From positions 1 through 64,000 of the forward strand of contig CAWDZB010000011.1 in NCBI GenBank assembly GCA_963806685.1: a DNA stretch of 64,000 nt. The letters are read 5' to 3'. The stretch is from DDH964 sp963806685. GTDB taxonomy: Bacteria; Desulfobacterota; Desulfuromonadia; Desulfuromonadales; DDH964. The position numbers and the translations under genes are program-made. This document shows positions 23,748-31,922 of the stretch, piece after piece (position 1 is the stretch's first letter; the number at the start of each line of letters is the position of its first letter). The notes under the pieces were generated by a model. That model ran no database searches and was not told the DNA's origin. It saw only the letters and a list, made by a program, of their open reading frames with translations.

Positions 23748-24437
23748 ATGAATGTCCATATCCTCCAGCACGTCCCCTTTGAAGACATCGGCAGCATGGC
23801 CGACTGGCTGGCCGGCCGCCGGGCCCGCCTGACCCGCACCCGGTTCTTCACCGACCCGATCCTGCCCCCCACGGAGGGCCTCGACCTGGTGATCGCCATG
23901 GGGGGGCCGATGAGCGTCAACGACGAGGACCGCTTTCCCTGGCTGGCCGACGAAAAGCGCTTCCTGGCCGAAGCCATCGAGAGGAAAGTCGCGGTGGTCG
24001 GCATCTGCCTCGGCGCCCAGTTGATCGCCAACGCCCTAGGGGCTCGCGTCTACCCCGGTTCCGACAAGGAGATCGGCTGGTTCCCGGTGCGGGGGGAAGC
24101 GACCGGACCGGACCGTTTTCCCTTCCCCTCCGGCTGCGAGGTCTTTCACTGGCACGGGGAAACCTTCGACCTGCCCCCGGACGCGAAGTTGCTGGCGAGC
24201 AGCGCCGCCTGCCGCAACCAGGCCTTCCAGCTCGGGCGCAACGTCATCGGCCTGCAGTTTCACCTCGAGACGACGCCGGAGAGTCTCGACGCCATCATCG
24301 TCAACAGCCGCGACGAGCTGGTCCCCGGACCGTACGTCCAGGGAGAAGCGGCGATGCGCCATGCAGCCGTTGAACATTTCCCGCGGGTCAACCGGCTGAT
24401 GGCAGAGATCCTGGATTATATTTGCCCGGCTAACTAG
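23748..24437 (+). CDS. Class I glutamine amidotransferase-like protein
   Basis: A 229-residue protein of the GMP-synthase amidotransferase type. The nucleophile is the Cys in 'VVGICLGAQLIANALG', and the His-X-Glu of the triad is in 'GLQFHLETTPES'. 'IAMGGPMSVND' forms the oxyanion loop. Stand-alone members of this family act as amidases or peptidases on gamma-glutamyl or related amides; no synthase partner is adjacent. ATG 23748 is preferred; GTG at 23739 is possible. Confidence 0.9.
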   Translation: MNVHILQHVPFEDIGSMADWLAGRRARLTRTRFFTDPILPPTEGLDLVIAMGGPMSVNDEDRFPWLADEKRFLAEAIERKVAVVGICLGAQLIANALGARVYPGSDKEIGWFPVRGEATGPDRFPFPSGCEVFHWHGETFDLPPDAKLLASSAACRNQAFQLGRNVIGLQFHLETTPESLDAIIVNSRDELVPGPYVQGEAAMRHAAVEHFPRVNRLMAEILDYICPAN

Positions 24438-24477
24438 TACCGACCTGCCGCCCCCTGATCCCCGAAAGGAGTACCCG

Positions 24478-25194
24478 ATGGTCCACCCTGCCCGCCTGCT
24501 GCTCCTGCTGACCCTGGTCCTCCTCCCGACCCTGCCGGCCTGGGCCGAAACACCACCGCCTCCCCAGCTGACCGTTCATGGTTCCGCGGATCTGCCGCTG
24601 CCCGCCGACCAGGCGCAGCTGAACATCGCCGTCGTGACGACCGCGCCTTCGGCGGCCGCCGCGCTCGCGGCCAACAGCAAGCGGCTCACGGCGGTCGAAA
24701 AAGCCCTCGTCGGGACCGGTCTGGAGGCGAAAGAGTATCGAACCGGCCATTTCGAAATCCGTCCCGAGTGGACGCCCCGGCCACGGGAGGCCGGACCCGA
24801 CTGGCAGCCCGCCATCGCCGGCTACACGGTCAGCAACAGCCTGCACCTGACAACCGGCAAACTCTCCCTGGTCGGGGCCCTGATCGAGGCTGGCATCACG
24901 GCCGGGGCCAACAGCATCAACGGTTTGAGCTACGGACTCGCCGATGTCCGGCCCGGACGTGCCAAGGCAATTACCCAGGCCATCGCCAACGCACGAAACG
25001 AGGCCGAGGCCGCTGCGCGGGCTGCCGGTGTGAAACTTGGGGAAATCCTCTCCCTGCAACTCGAGCCGGCCGTCGAGGTCGCACCGGTCCGGATGCTGCG
25101 CATGGCGGCCGAAGCGGCTGCCCCTCCTTTGACTCCCGGCGAAGTCACGGTGCGTGCCGGCGTGACTATGGTTTTCGCCATCGCCGGGCAATAA
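24478..25194 (+). CDS. Exported SIMPL-domain (DUF541) protein
   Basis: A 238-residue protein with a signal peptide ending near 'PAWA-ETPP' and one SIMPL domain: 'LTVHGSADLPLPADQAQLNIAV', split here as 'LTVHGSADLPLPADQ' and 'AQLNIAVVT', then 'GYTVSNSLHL' and 'AITQAIANARNEAEAAARAAG'. Bacterial members (BP26/OMP28 type) form ring-shaped periplasmic oligomers of unclear function. RBS is AAAGGAG. Confidence 0.92.
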   Translation: MVHPARLLLLLTLVLLPTLPAWAETPPPPQLTVHGSADLPLPADQAQLNIAVVTTAPSAAAALAANSKRLTAVEKALVGTGLEAKEYRTGHFEIRPEWTPRPREAGPDWQPAIAGYTVSNSLHLTTGKLSLVGALIEAGITAGANSINGLSYGLADVRPGRAKAITQAIANARNEAEAAARAAGVKLGEILSLQLEPAVEVAPVRMLRMAAEAAAPPLTPGEVTVRAGVTMVFAIAGQ

Positions 25195-25287
25195 GGGCGG
25201 AAGATCCAGGAACCGCTGAGAAGGGGAATGGGGATTGAGGGCGGGCGGAAGCGGTTGGCGAATTCCTAAACTTGTGCCTCTCTCCCC

Positions 25288-26667
25288 CTAGGTGCCCGTG
25301 TCCTGAGCGGGCACCGAAATGGGCAGCAGCAGCCCCAGCAGCATTCCACCGAGCAGGCCGGCGAAATTGACCATCTGGTTCCCCAGCGCCGCAGGGAAGC
25401 TGTGTTGCGGGCCGAACCCGCCGGCCAACCCGGCATAGATGAAGAAGCCGAGCAGGGCCAGGGTATTGAAACGCACCTCGAAGCCGAGGGGATAGACCAG
25501 CGGCAGGGCCCCGAGCAGGGGGAGGGAAAAGGTCAGCACCGGCCCGATGCCGCCGGTCAGGCAGAAGCCCAGCAGGCCGGCAATGGCTCCTGCCGGCCCG
25601 AAACCGTGCATTGCGGTATCGAACAGGAGGGATTGGAGGAGAACGCCGAAGCTTTCGGCGAAAATCCCCAGTCCCAGGAAGCAGCAGAAGAAACGCAGGC
25701 TGCCGAGCCGCGGTTCGAGCACCATTCCCGTCGCCCAAAGGAAAAGGGCTCCCCCCCACAGCTGACCGCTGCTGACGTTCAGAAACGGCGCGACCAGGAC
25801 ACTCAGCAGCACGTTCCAGCCGGTCGGCCGCGCCGGGAGAAACGCCAGGTAGTTGGTCATGGTTGCCGCCGACAGCTGGATCACTACTCCGTAATAGAGC
25901 AGGATGCTGCCCAGCACTAGGGCGTAGGTGACCTTGAACGGCCACCACTGTTGGCGGCGGTCGACCCGCAGATGATGCTCCACCGAAAGGGACAGGTTTT
26001 CAGCGAAGGATTCCTGCAGTTCCCGGCCGTTGAAGGCCGGGGAAAAAAGGAGCAGCAGCAGGAACAGCGTCGCCAGGATGATGAAACCGATGACCTCCAG
26101 GTGGCGGCCGCAAAAGTAGCCCTGGAGCAGGGCCACGGTCACGGCGACCAGGAGGGCCTGCGCTGCCGGTGAGGAACGGAGGTCGAAGCGGAGGGCAACC
26201 CGGGAGGGCGCCGCGGTTGCAGCCGGCGGCTCTGGATGACGCCCCTGCAGCTCCGCCTGCAGCGCCTCGGCTTTGCGTTTCTGGACGGCTTCATGCCGGG
26301 CGAAAAAGATTCCGCAGGAAATGCAGGCCTCCCCTTTTTCCTGAGCATATCCGCAGGCCGGGCAGGAAAAAGGAACGGTCTGTCGGGTGGATGCCGCCGA
26401 TTGTGGGCGCTGCCCGGCTGGCGTCGGCGGTACCTTCATCGGCTCCATTTCGGCCAGGGCGCCGGTGCGCATCAGCGCATCGCGGAATCGTTCGGCGGCC
26501 TCGGGGGCGGCATCCTTCTTCAGGACATGGGTTTGACCGGAAAAGAGCCGATCGACCTTCTCCCGACTGAACCCCGACAGCTTCTGCAGGTTGGCCTTGA
26601 CTTCTTCCTCTTCGAAGTCAAAACCGATTTCCCCCCTGAAGACGACCTTGAACAGGGTTTCACTCAT
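25288..26667 (-). CDS. Rhomboid-fold membrane protein lacking catalytic residues, with zinc ribbon
   Basis: A 459-residue protein. An N-terminal soluble domain (about 1-75) is followed by a zinc ribbon 'CPACGYAQEKGEACISCGIFF' (near 100-120) and a membrane part with rhomboid features. 'LWGGALFLWATGMVLEPRLGSLRF' matches the rhomboid L1/TM2 region ('GNMLFLWVFGD' in active enzymes). The Ser site reads G-P-A-G instead of G-X-S-G, and the TM6 region 'NQMVNFAGLLGGMLLG' has no His. It should therefore be proteolytically inactive. Start 26667 fits the family length. Confidence 0.82.
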   Translation of the reverse strand: MSETLFKVVFRGEIGFDFEEEEVKANLQKLSGFSREKVDRLFSGQTHVLKKDAAPEAAERFRDALMRTGALAEMEPMKVPPTPAGQRPQSAASTRQTVPFSCPACGYAQEKGEACISCGIFFARHEAVQKRKAEALQAELQGRHPEPPAATAAPSRVALRFDLRSSPAAQALLVAVTVALLQGYFCGRHLEVIGFIILATLFLLLLLFSPAFNGRELQESFAENLSLSVEHHLRVDRRQQWWPFKVTYALVLGSILLYYGVVIQLSAATMTNYLAFLPARPTGWNVLLSVLVAPFLNVSSGQLWGGALFLWATGMVLEPRLGSLRFFCCFLGLGIFAESFGVLLQSLLFDTAMHGFGPAGAIAGLLGFCLTGGIGPVLTFSLPLLGALPLVYPLGFEVRFNTLALLGFFIYAGLAGGFGPQHSFPAALGNQMVNFAGLLGGMLLGLLLPISVPAQDTGT

Positions 26668-27083
26668 CCCAGCTCTCCTCGATTGCCGTTGTCATTGCCT
26701 CCACCCGTCGAAAGCCAGCGAAATAACGGGCGAGATGCAGATTCTTGTCAATCCTTCCCCGGGATAGACGCAGGACATCCTGAATATCCCTGCCCTAAAC
26801 TCCGCCGGTTGGGGCAAGCCTCCCCCCCTCAAAGAAACCCGCGAAGAGGATCATCGGTAAAATGTGGGGCGGGACGAGCCCCGCCCCACGCAATTCCTGG
26901 AGCCATAACAGAGGGCAACACTCAACCAATCCATAGCAAGGAAAAGGCCAACCACTCCAAACTCTTGACAATTATTTCGGATGACGGCATAAATTCCGCA
27001 GCGGCTGATTCGCGGCCGTAGTCCCGGCGGGGTGGTGAATGCCCTGCGCCGTCCCCATTCCCGTTCGATCCAGGAGTTCACCG
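26668..27083. other. Divergent intergenic region
   Basis: About 415 bases. It holds a 10-bp GC hairpin (26864-26873 / 26880-26889, GTGGGGCGGG with its complement) without a T-run on the plus side. It also holds the promoter of the cyclophilin gene. No gene seen. Confidence 0.55.
26965..26993 (+). promoter_or_regulatory. Candidate sigma-70 promoter of the cyclophilin gene
   Basis: A perfect -35 TTGACA (26965-26970), 17 bp spacer and a weak -10 CATAAA (26988-26993), about 85 bp before the start at 27084. Confidence 0.5.
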
Positions 27084-27596
27084 ATGAGCACATCGAATCC
27101 ATTGGTCCAGATGGAAACCTCCCTCGGCGAGATCCTGCTGGAACTCGATTCCGCCAAGGCCCCCCTCTCCGTGGCCAATTTTGTCACCTACGCCCGGGCC
27201 GGCCATTACGATGGCACCATTTTCCACCGCGTCATCAAGGGGTTCATGATCCAGGGAGGCGGGATGACCCCGGGCCTGACGGAACGTCCGACCGAAGCGC
27301 CAATCCGCAACGAGGCCGGCAACGGTTTGAAGAACAGGACCGGCACCATCGCCATGGCGCGCACCACCGAGGTTGACAGCGCCACCGCCCAGTTCTTCAT
27401 CAACACTGCCGACAACAAGGCTCTCGATCACGGCGGTTCCCGTCCCGAGCTTTACGGTTACGCGGTTTTCGGCCAGGTCGTGGACGGCATGGACGTGGTC
27501 TACACCATCGAGCAGGTCGCCACCGGTACCAAGGGCGGCCACCAGGACGTGCCCCTGGAGCCGGTGGTCATTCAATCGGTCACGGTCATCGACTGA
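27084..27596 (+). CDS. ppiB: Cyclophilin-type peptidyl-prolyl isomerase
   Basis: A 170-residue cytoplasmic cyclophilin without a signal peptide. The catalytic Arg is in 'YDGTIFHRVIKGFMIQGG' and the family core continues with 'GTIAMARTTEVDSATAQFFIN'-type sequence and 'YAVFGQVVDGMDVV'. It accelerates proline cis-trans isomerisation in folding proteins. Start 27084 follows AGGAG; the frame is open to 27039. Symbol given for similarity to PpiB. Confidence 0.95.
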   Translation: MSTSNPLVQMETSLGEILLELDSAKAPLSVANFVTYARAGHYDGTIFHRVIKGFMIQGGGMTPGLTERPTEAPIRNEAGNGLKNRTGTIAMARTTEVDSATAQFFINTADNKALDHGGSRPELYGYAVFGQVVDGMDVVYTIEQVATGTKGGHQDVPLEPVVIQSVTVID

Positions 27597-27695
27597 CCCG
27601 ATTCGGCTGTCATCTGCTGACAGCAGCCCGGCTTCGGTTATCCTTGTTCTGTGGCAGGATCGCCCCGATCATCACCCCAACCGGAAAGGACGCCC

Positions 27696-28379
27696 ATGCC
27701 AGCCACCCTTGCCTTCGATGTCTACGGAACCCTGATCGACACTGCCGGGGTGGTCGCTGCTCTGCGGCGGCTGATCGGCGACCGCGCTGAAGAGTTCTCC
27801 TCGGCATGGCGCAGCAAGCAGCTCGAGTACTCCTTCCGCCGCGGCCTGATGCAGAACTACCAGGATTTCTCGGTCTGCACCCGGCAGGCCCTCGACTGGT
27901 GCTGCACGGCCCTCGACGTGACCATCGCCACCTCGGACAAGGAGGAACTGCTGGCAGGCTACCGCCGCTTGCCGGCCTTCGCCGATGTCCCCGTGGCCCT
28001 GCCCGCCCTGGCCAAGGCCGGTTACCGGCTGTTCGCCTTTTCCAACGGCAAGGCGTCGGATGTCGCCGCCCTGTTGGAAAACTCCGGCATCGCCGGCCTT
28101 TTCGCCGACGTGATCAGCACAGGTGAAATCTCCAGCTTCAAACCCAACCCGGCCGTCTATGCCCATTTCCTCCGCCGCTCCGGCGCGACCGGCGCCGGAG
28201 CCTGGATGATCTCGAGCAATCCCTTTGATGTCATCGGCGCGCTTTCCGCCGGCATGCGCGCGGCCTGGATCTGGCGCAACCCGGGCAACGTCTTCGACCC
28301 CTGGGAATTGGAACCGACCCTGACGGTCGGTTCTCTGGTTGACCTGCAACAGGGATTCGTCGATGTCGACCGACGCTGA
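27696..28379 (+). CDS. Haloacid dehalogenase type II-like HAD hydrolase
   Basis: A 227-residue HAD-superfamily enzyme. Motif I is 'LAFDVYGTLIDT' with the nucleophilic Asp near residue 8. Motif II Ser is in 'LFAFSNGKASDV', the Lys in 'SSFKPNPAVY', and motif III lies at 'MISSNPFDVIGA'. The Phe-Asp-X-Tyr-Gly-Thr-Leu form and the Ser-Asn pair fit L-2-haloacid dehalogenases, although many members are phosphatases of unknown substrate. Start 27696 follows GGAAAGGA. It ends 40 bp before the small BFD-like gene. Confidence 0.9.
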   Translation: MPATLAFDVYGTLIDTAGVVAALRRLIGDRAEEFSSAWRSKQLEYSFRRGLMQNYQDFSVCTRQALDWCCTALDVTIATSDKEELLAGYRRLPAFADVPVALPALAKAGYRLFAFSNGKASDVAALLENSGIAGLFADVISTGEISSFKPNPAVYAHFLRRSGATGAGAWMISSNPFDVIGALSAGMRAAWIWRNPGNVFDPWELEPTLTVGSLVDLQQGFVDVDRR

Positions 28380-28419
28380 CTTTTATTTCGCGCCAACCGC
28401 AGCGACGAGAAAGTGAGCC

Positions 28420-28650
28420 ATGGACGAACAGGAGATCATCGACGGGCTCAAGGCGGTCTGCCTTTGCAAGGGCATCCGGCGCCGGACCTTTCTCGCCCTG
28501 ATCGCCGACGGCAAACGCACCCTCCGCGGCCTCCAGCAGGCAACGGGAGCAGGCAGCGGCCCCTGCGGCGGCAAACGCTGCACGCCGCGCATCCTGGAAC
28601 TGCTCGCCCGGGAAGCCGGAGAAGACAACTCCGGACCGAAGCGGATCTGA
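28420..28650 (+). CDS. BFD-like [2Fe-2S] small protein
   Basis: A 76-residue protein resembling the [2Fe-2S] domain of bacterioferritin-associated ferredoxin: 'VCLCKGIRRRTF' (C-X-C) at the N-terminus and 'GSGPCGGKRCTPRILELL' at the C-terminus. The second Cys pair is spaced C-X4-C, wider than the usual C-X2-C, so cluster geometry may differ. It lies between the dehalogenase and arfB, with short gaps on both sides. Confidence 0.85.
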   Translation: MDEQEIIDGLKAVCLCKGIRRRTFLALIADGKRTLRGLQQATGAGSGPCGGKRCTPRILELLAREAGEDNSGPKRI

Positions 28651-28693
28651 GCCGGGCGGTCCCGATGCCGAAGCGCAAAGGAGATTTAAAAGC

Positions 28694-29107
28694 ATGCTGC
28701 GCATCTCCAGCCACGTCGCCATCCCCCTGGCGGAAATCGATCTGCACGCCGTCCCCTCACAGGGGGCAGGGGGCCAGAACGTCAACAAGGTGGCCACCGC
28801 CATCCATTTGCGCTTCGATATCCGTGCCTCATCGCTACCGGATTTCTACAAGGAACACCTGCTGCAACTGCATGACCGGCGGCTCACCGCCGACGGGGTC
28901 ATTGTCCTCAAGGCTCAGCGCTTCCGTACCCAGGAGCGCAACCGCGAGGACGCCCTGGAGCGGCTCCAGGCCCTGATCCGCAGCGTTGCAATCACCACCA
29001 AGCCGCGCCGGCCGACTCGTCCCGGCAAGGCCGCCCGAGAAAAGCGCCTGGCCGGCAAGAGCCATCGCAGCCGGACCAAGGCCCTGCGTGGCAGGGTTTC
29101 CGATTGA
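28694..29107 (+). CDS. arfB: Alternative ribosome-rescue factor ArfB (peptidyl-tRNA hydrolase)
   Basis: A 137-residue protein with the release-factor GGQ loop in 'SQGAGGQNVNKVAT' near residue 23-36. A basic C-terminal tail ('KPRRPTRPGKAAREKRLAGKSHRS', split as 'KPRRPTRPGKAAREKR' and 'LAGKSHRS') in ArfB inserts into the empty mRNA channel. It hydrolyses peptidyl-tRNA on stalled ribosomes. No codon-recognition domain is present, as expected. Confidence 0.95.
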   Translation: MLRISSHVAIPLAEIDLHAVPSQGAGGQNVNKVATAIHLRFDIRASSLPDFYKEHLLQLHDRRLTADGVIVLKAQRFRTQERNREDALERLQALIRSVAITTKPRRPTRPGKAAREKRLAGKSHRSRTKALRGRVSD

Positions 29108-29237
29108 TCGCGGGAGGGAGCCGTCCTTGAAATTTTCCCCGGCGGTATTTAACTATTAGCAACCGATCCGGTCATGAATGTTCCCTCGCAACGGCTGGTC
29201 TGAACCCGGCCATTACCTTGTGGAAAGGAGATGCGTC

Positions 29238-29687
29238 TTGAAACCCATTACCACGTTGGCACTCGTCCTCGCATCCGCCCTGCTCTTTTGTGCCCCGCCT
29301 GTCCACGCCGCCGACCATTGGTACGAGCTTCCCGCCGATCAGGCGATCCAGAGCCCCCTTGGCCAGGAAAAGCTGCTGCCGGGCATCAAGCTTTTCATGA
29401 AAGGCCAGTCCCACCCTGGGGTTGCCAAGAAACTGGGGGAATTCAAGAGCAACCAGCGCAGCAACAAGTTCGGCAAGTCGGCCCAGGAGGCCTGCGACCG
29501 CGCTTTCGTCTCCGCCCTGATCTCCCTGCAGCAACGTGCCGAACGGGAAGGCGGGAATGCGGTGATCGACATCTACACGATCACCAAGAACCAGCGCTAT
29601 GAGAGCCCGGAAAAGTACAGGTGCATTACCGGATTTGCGGTTTCCAACGTCGCTCTTATGGGGACGGTGGTCAAACTTGGTCACTGA
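29238..29687 (+). CDS. Exported protein of the family often mislabelled 'excinuclease ATPase subunit'
   Basis: A 149-residue protein starting with TTG at 29238, with AAAGGAG at good distance. This gives a clean signal peptide ('LKPITTLALVLASALLF') ending near 'VHA-ADHWY'. The ATG at 29178 would put 20 polar residues before the signal. The mature part has 'GIKLFMKGQSHPGVAKKLGEF', split as 'GIKLFMKGQ' and 'GVAKKLGEF', then 'FGKSAQEACDRAFVSALISLQ' and 'GGNAVIDIYTITK'. I recall this from small exported proteins that carry a wrong UvrA-type name. Function unknown; two Cys in the mature part could form a disulfide. Confidence 0.8.
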   Translation: MKPITTLALVLASALLFCAPPVHAADHWYELPADQAIQSPLGQEKLLPGIKLFMKGQSHPGVAKKLGEFKSNQRSNKFGKSAQEACDRAFVSALISLQQRAEREGGNAVIDIYTITKNQRYESPEKYRCITGFAVSNVALMGTVVKLGH

Positions 29688-29710
29688 TCGGCGAACACCG
29701 GGGCAGCTCC

Positions 29711-29746
29711 CTCCGGGGCGGGTGGCCGATGCCGTCCGCCCCGGAG
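29711..29746 (+). terminator. GC-rich hairpin after the exported protein gene
   Basis: A perfect 11-bp stem (CTCCGGGGCGG and its complement) with a 14-base loop begins 24 bp after the stop at 29687. The following CCGTTTCCG is only weakly T-rich, so intrinsic termination is uncertain. Confidence 0.5.
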
Positions 29747-29892
29747 CCGTTTCCGCCCCTCGCAAGAGGGATGGCAAGTTCCCTCCATGGGCCTATAATG
29801 GGTAATTGACACGGTAGCGGTAACCTTTCCATCGCCAGGAAAGAAATCGGCTGCCGCGAGGCAACCAACCTGCTGCGAAAGGAGAACTGCCC

Positions 29893-30687
29893 ATGTTGCG
29901 CATGTCTCTGTTTTTCGCCTTGCTGATCACCCTGACCGGAACCGTCGACGCGGCGGTCCAGGGACAGGAAGTTAACTATTCCGCCGGTGACGGAACCACC
30001 CTCAAGGGCTACCTGGCCACCGATCCGGCCCTCTCCGGAAAACGCCCGGGTATCCTGGTGGTGCACGAGTGGTGGGGGCTCAACGACTATGTCCGCAAGC
30101 GGGCCGACATGCTTGCCGGACTCGGCTACACCGCACTGGCCGTCGACATGTACGGGAACGGCAGGACCGCCATCCACCCCGAAAATGCCGGCAAATTTTC
30201 CAGCGCCGTCAACCGGGATTTGCCGCTGGCCAAGAAACGCTTCCTCGCCGGGCTCGAACTGCTCAGGAAGCAGCCGTCGGTCAATCCCGATCAGATCGCT
30301 GCCATCGGCTACTGTTTCGGTGGCGGGATCGTTCTGGCGATGGCCCGCGCCGGGGTCGATATCGCCGGGGTGGTAAGTTTCCACGGCAGCCTCGCTACCG
30401 GCGTTCCTGCGGCCCCCGGCCAGGTCAAGGCCAGGATTCTCGTTCTCAACGGCTCCGAGGATCCCTTCACCACCGCCAAACAGCTCAGCGCTTTCCAGCA
30501 GGAGATGAACGCCGCCGGAGCCAACTACCGAATCATCAATTACCCCGGCGCCAAGCACAGCTTCACCAATCCCGAGGCCGACAAATACGGGCGTCAATTC
30601 AACCTGCCGGTGGCTTACAATCCAGAGGCGGACAAGGCATCGTGGCTGGCGATGCAGGAATTTTTCAAGGCGCTCTTTCCCCATTGA
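29893..30687 (+). CDS. Exported dienelactone hydrolase-family protein
   Basis: A 264-residue alpha/beta hydrolase with a signal peptide (cleavage near 'TVDA-AVQG'). The catalytic Cys lies in 'IGYCFGGGIV', the acid in 'NGSEDPFTT' and the His in 'GAKHSFTNPEADK', the dienelactone hydrolase triad. 'VVHEWWGLNDYVRKRADMLA' is the usual N-terminal block. The substrate is probably an ester in the periplasm. Followed 24 bp on by a cupin gene. Confidence 0.92.
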   Translation: MLRMSLFFALLITLTGTVDAAVQGQEVNYSAGDGTTLKGYLATDPALSGKRPGILVVHEWWGLNDYVRKRADMLAGLGYTALAVDMYGNGRTAIHPENAGKFSSAVNRDLPLAKKRFLAGLELLRKQPSVNPDQIAAIGYCFGGGIVLAMARAGVDIAGVVSFHGSLATGVPAAPGQVKARILVLNGSEDPFTTAKQLSAFQQEMNAAGANYRIINYPGAKHSFTNPEADKYGRQFNLPVAYNPEADKASWLAMQEFFKALFPH

Positions 30688-30710
30688 ATATGCCGATAAG
30701 GACGAAGCAA

Positions 30711-31043
30711 ATGGCCGAATTTGTCGACACTGCAACTCTGGAAAGCCGCCCGGTACGCCCGGAGCTGACCGCGGGAGTCAGCGGGCGCCGGCTGCTCGAC
30801 GCCCCGATCGCCATGACCCTCACCCGGGTCCTGCCCGGGGGCAGCTTCAAGCCCCATCGTGATGACCACGGCCACCTATTCCTGGTCCTTTCCGGCCAAG
30901 GCGAGGTCCTGGCCGGAAAGGAACGTCGCCAGCTCGGTCCGGGGCAGATGGTGCGCATCGCCCCTGGCGAGGAGCATGGCTACGCCAATCCCGGCCCGCT
31001 TGACTGGCTGCTCCTTTCCTGCAACCTCCCGGGGGATATTTGA
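30711..31043 (+). CDS. Cupin-domain protein
   Basis: A 110-residue single cupin barrel. Motif 1 is 'GGSFKPHRDDHGHLFLVLSGQGEV' (metal-ligand His residues at 'PHRDDHGH', split from 'LFLVLSGQG'), and motif 2 is 'GQMVRIAPGEEHGYAN' with the second His. Probably a metal-binding enzyme or sensor; no specific activity can be assigned. ATG 30711 has AAGGA upstream; ATG 30690 is possible. Confidence 0.85.
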   Translation: MAEFVDTATLESRPVRPELTAGVSGRRLLDAPIAMTLTRVLPGGSFKPHRDDHGHLFLVLSGQGEVLAGKERRQLGPGQMVRIAPGEEHGYANPGPLDWLLLSCNLPGDI

Positions 31044-31111
31044 CCCAGGAGCCGTGGAGCCGGGGGTTGCTTTCACCTACAGCGGGACAGCGCCGCTACC
31101 GGAATGCGGAG

Positions 31112-31303
31112 ATGGACTGGGAACTCTGGCGGCAGGACGATAACGGCAACCGCTTCCTGGTCGGCTGCTTTCCCACCCGCGCGGCGGCCCAGTCCCGGCT
31201 GGAAGAGCTGATGCGTACCCCGCACAAACAGATTTACTGGATAACGGCTGACTCTTCTGCCGAGGGCCCCCTTCCCGGCAAGAATAGAGACCAGGAATCC
31301 TGA
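31112..31303 (+). CDS. Small conserved protein of unknown function
   Basis: A 63-residue protein 'MDWELWRQDDNGNRFLVGCF' followed by 'RAAAQSRLEELMRTPHKQIYWI'-like sequence. The pattern of two beta strands with an intervening helix is SPOR-like in size, and I have the impression of relatives in Geobacter-type genomes. ATG 31112 has GGAG immediately upstream; the frame is open to 31040. The C-terminal 15 residues are low-complexity and may be variable. Function unknown. Confidence 0.6.
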   Translation: MDWELWRQDDNGNRFLVGCFPTRAAAQSRLEELMRTPHKQIYWITADSSAEGPLPGKNRDQES

Positions 31304-31392
31304 ACCGGCTCGGACGTCCTGCCGCCGCAGGGTAGGGAAGTGCCACCAGCTACAGAGATTTCCGAGGCAGGAACACGAGCAGGAGAGCAACC

Positions 31393-31875
31393 ATGGAACA
31401 TCCCCGCCACATCATCGTCGTCGGCGCCCTGGTGCGCAACAGCGAGGGACGGCTGCTGCTGATCCGACATCACCGGCGGGGGTGGGAAATCCCCCAGGGT
31501 CGGGTCGAGGAAGGGGAAGGGCTGCTCGCTGCCCTCTGCCGTGAGGTCCGCGAGGAAACCGGCGTCGAGGTTGAGCCGGGTCCACTCGCGGCTATTCATT
31601 CCAAGCTCACGCCCCCGTCGGCGCTGATTCTGACCTTCCTGGCCGCGGCTACCGGAGGTAAGCCGACACCCAGTGAGGAAAGTCCCGAGGTCGGCTGGTT
31701 TGAAGAGGCCGAAGGCCTGGGCCTGGTTACCCATCCGGTCAACCGCCAACGCCTCGAAACACTACTCGCCTATCAGGGCCGCCCCTTTTTCGTCAGCTAT
31801 GCCACCAATCCCTTCCGGGTAGTGCTTCAGCAGGCCGGAGAACCCGGGTTCGGTTCCCGCGAAACCGGATGCTGA
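31393..31875 (+). CDS. NUDIX hydrolase
   Basis: A 160-residue NUDIX protein with a perfect box, 'GRVEEGEGLLAALC' plus 'REVREETGV', at about residues 36-59. The N-terminal 'VGALVRNSEGRLLLIRHHRRGWEIPQG' matches ADP-ribose or general diphosphate hydrolases; the exact substrate is unknown. AGGAGAG precedes the ATG. It lies 47 bp before the tag gene. Confidence 0.92.
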   Translation: MEHPRHIIVVGALVRNSEGRLLLIRHHRRGWEIPQGRVEEGEGLLAALCREVREETGVEVEPGPLAAIHSKLTPPSALILTFLAAATGGKPTPSEESPEVGWFEEAEGLGLVTHPVNRQRLETLLAYQGRPFFVSYATNPFRVVLQQAGEPGFGSRETGC

Positions 31876-31922
31876 GGAGCCTAGCCGACGGGCCACTTCC
31901 CACGGCAAGAAAGGATCGATCG

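Noticed and set aside
26864..26889. GC hairpin as a terminator
   Set aside because: It lies between divergently transcribed genes, where a terminator is not needed, and lacks a T-run on the plus side. Kept only as a structural note.
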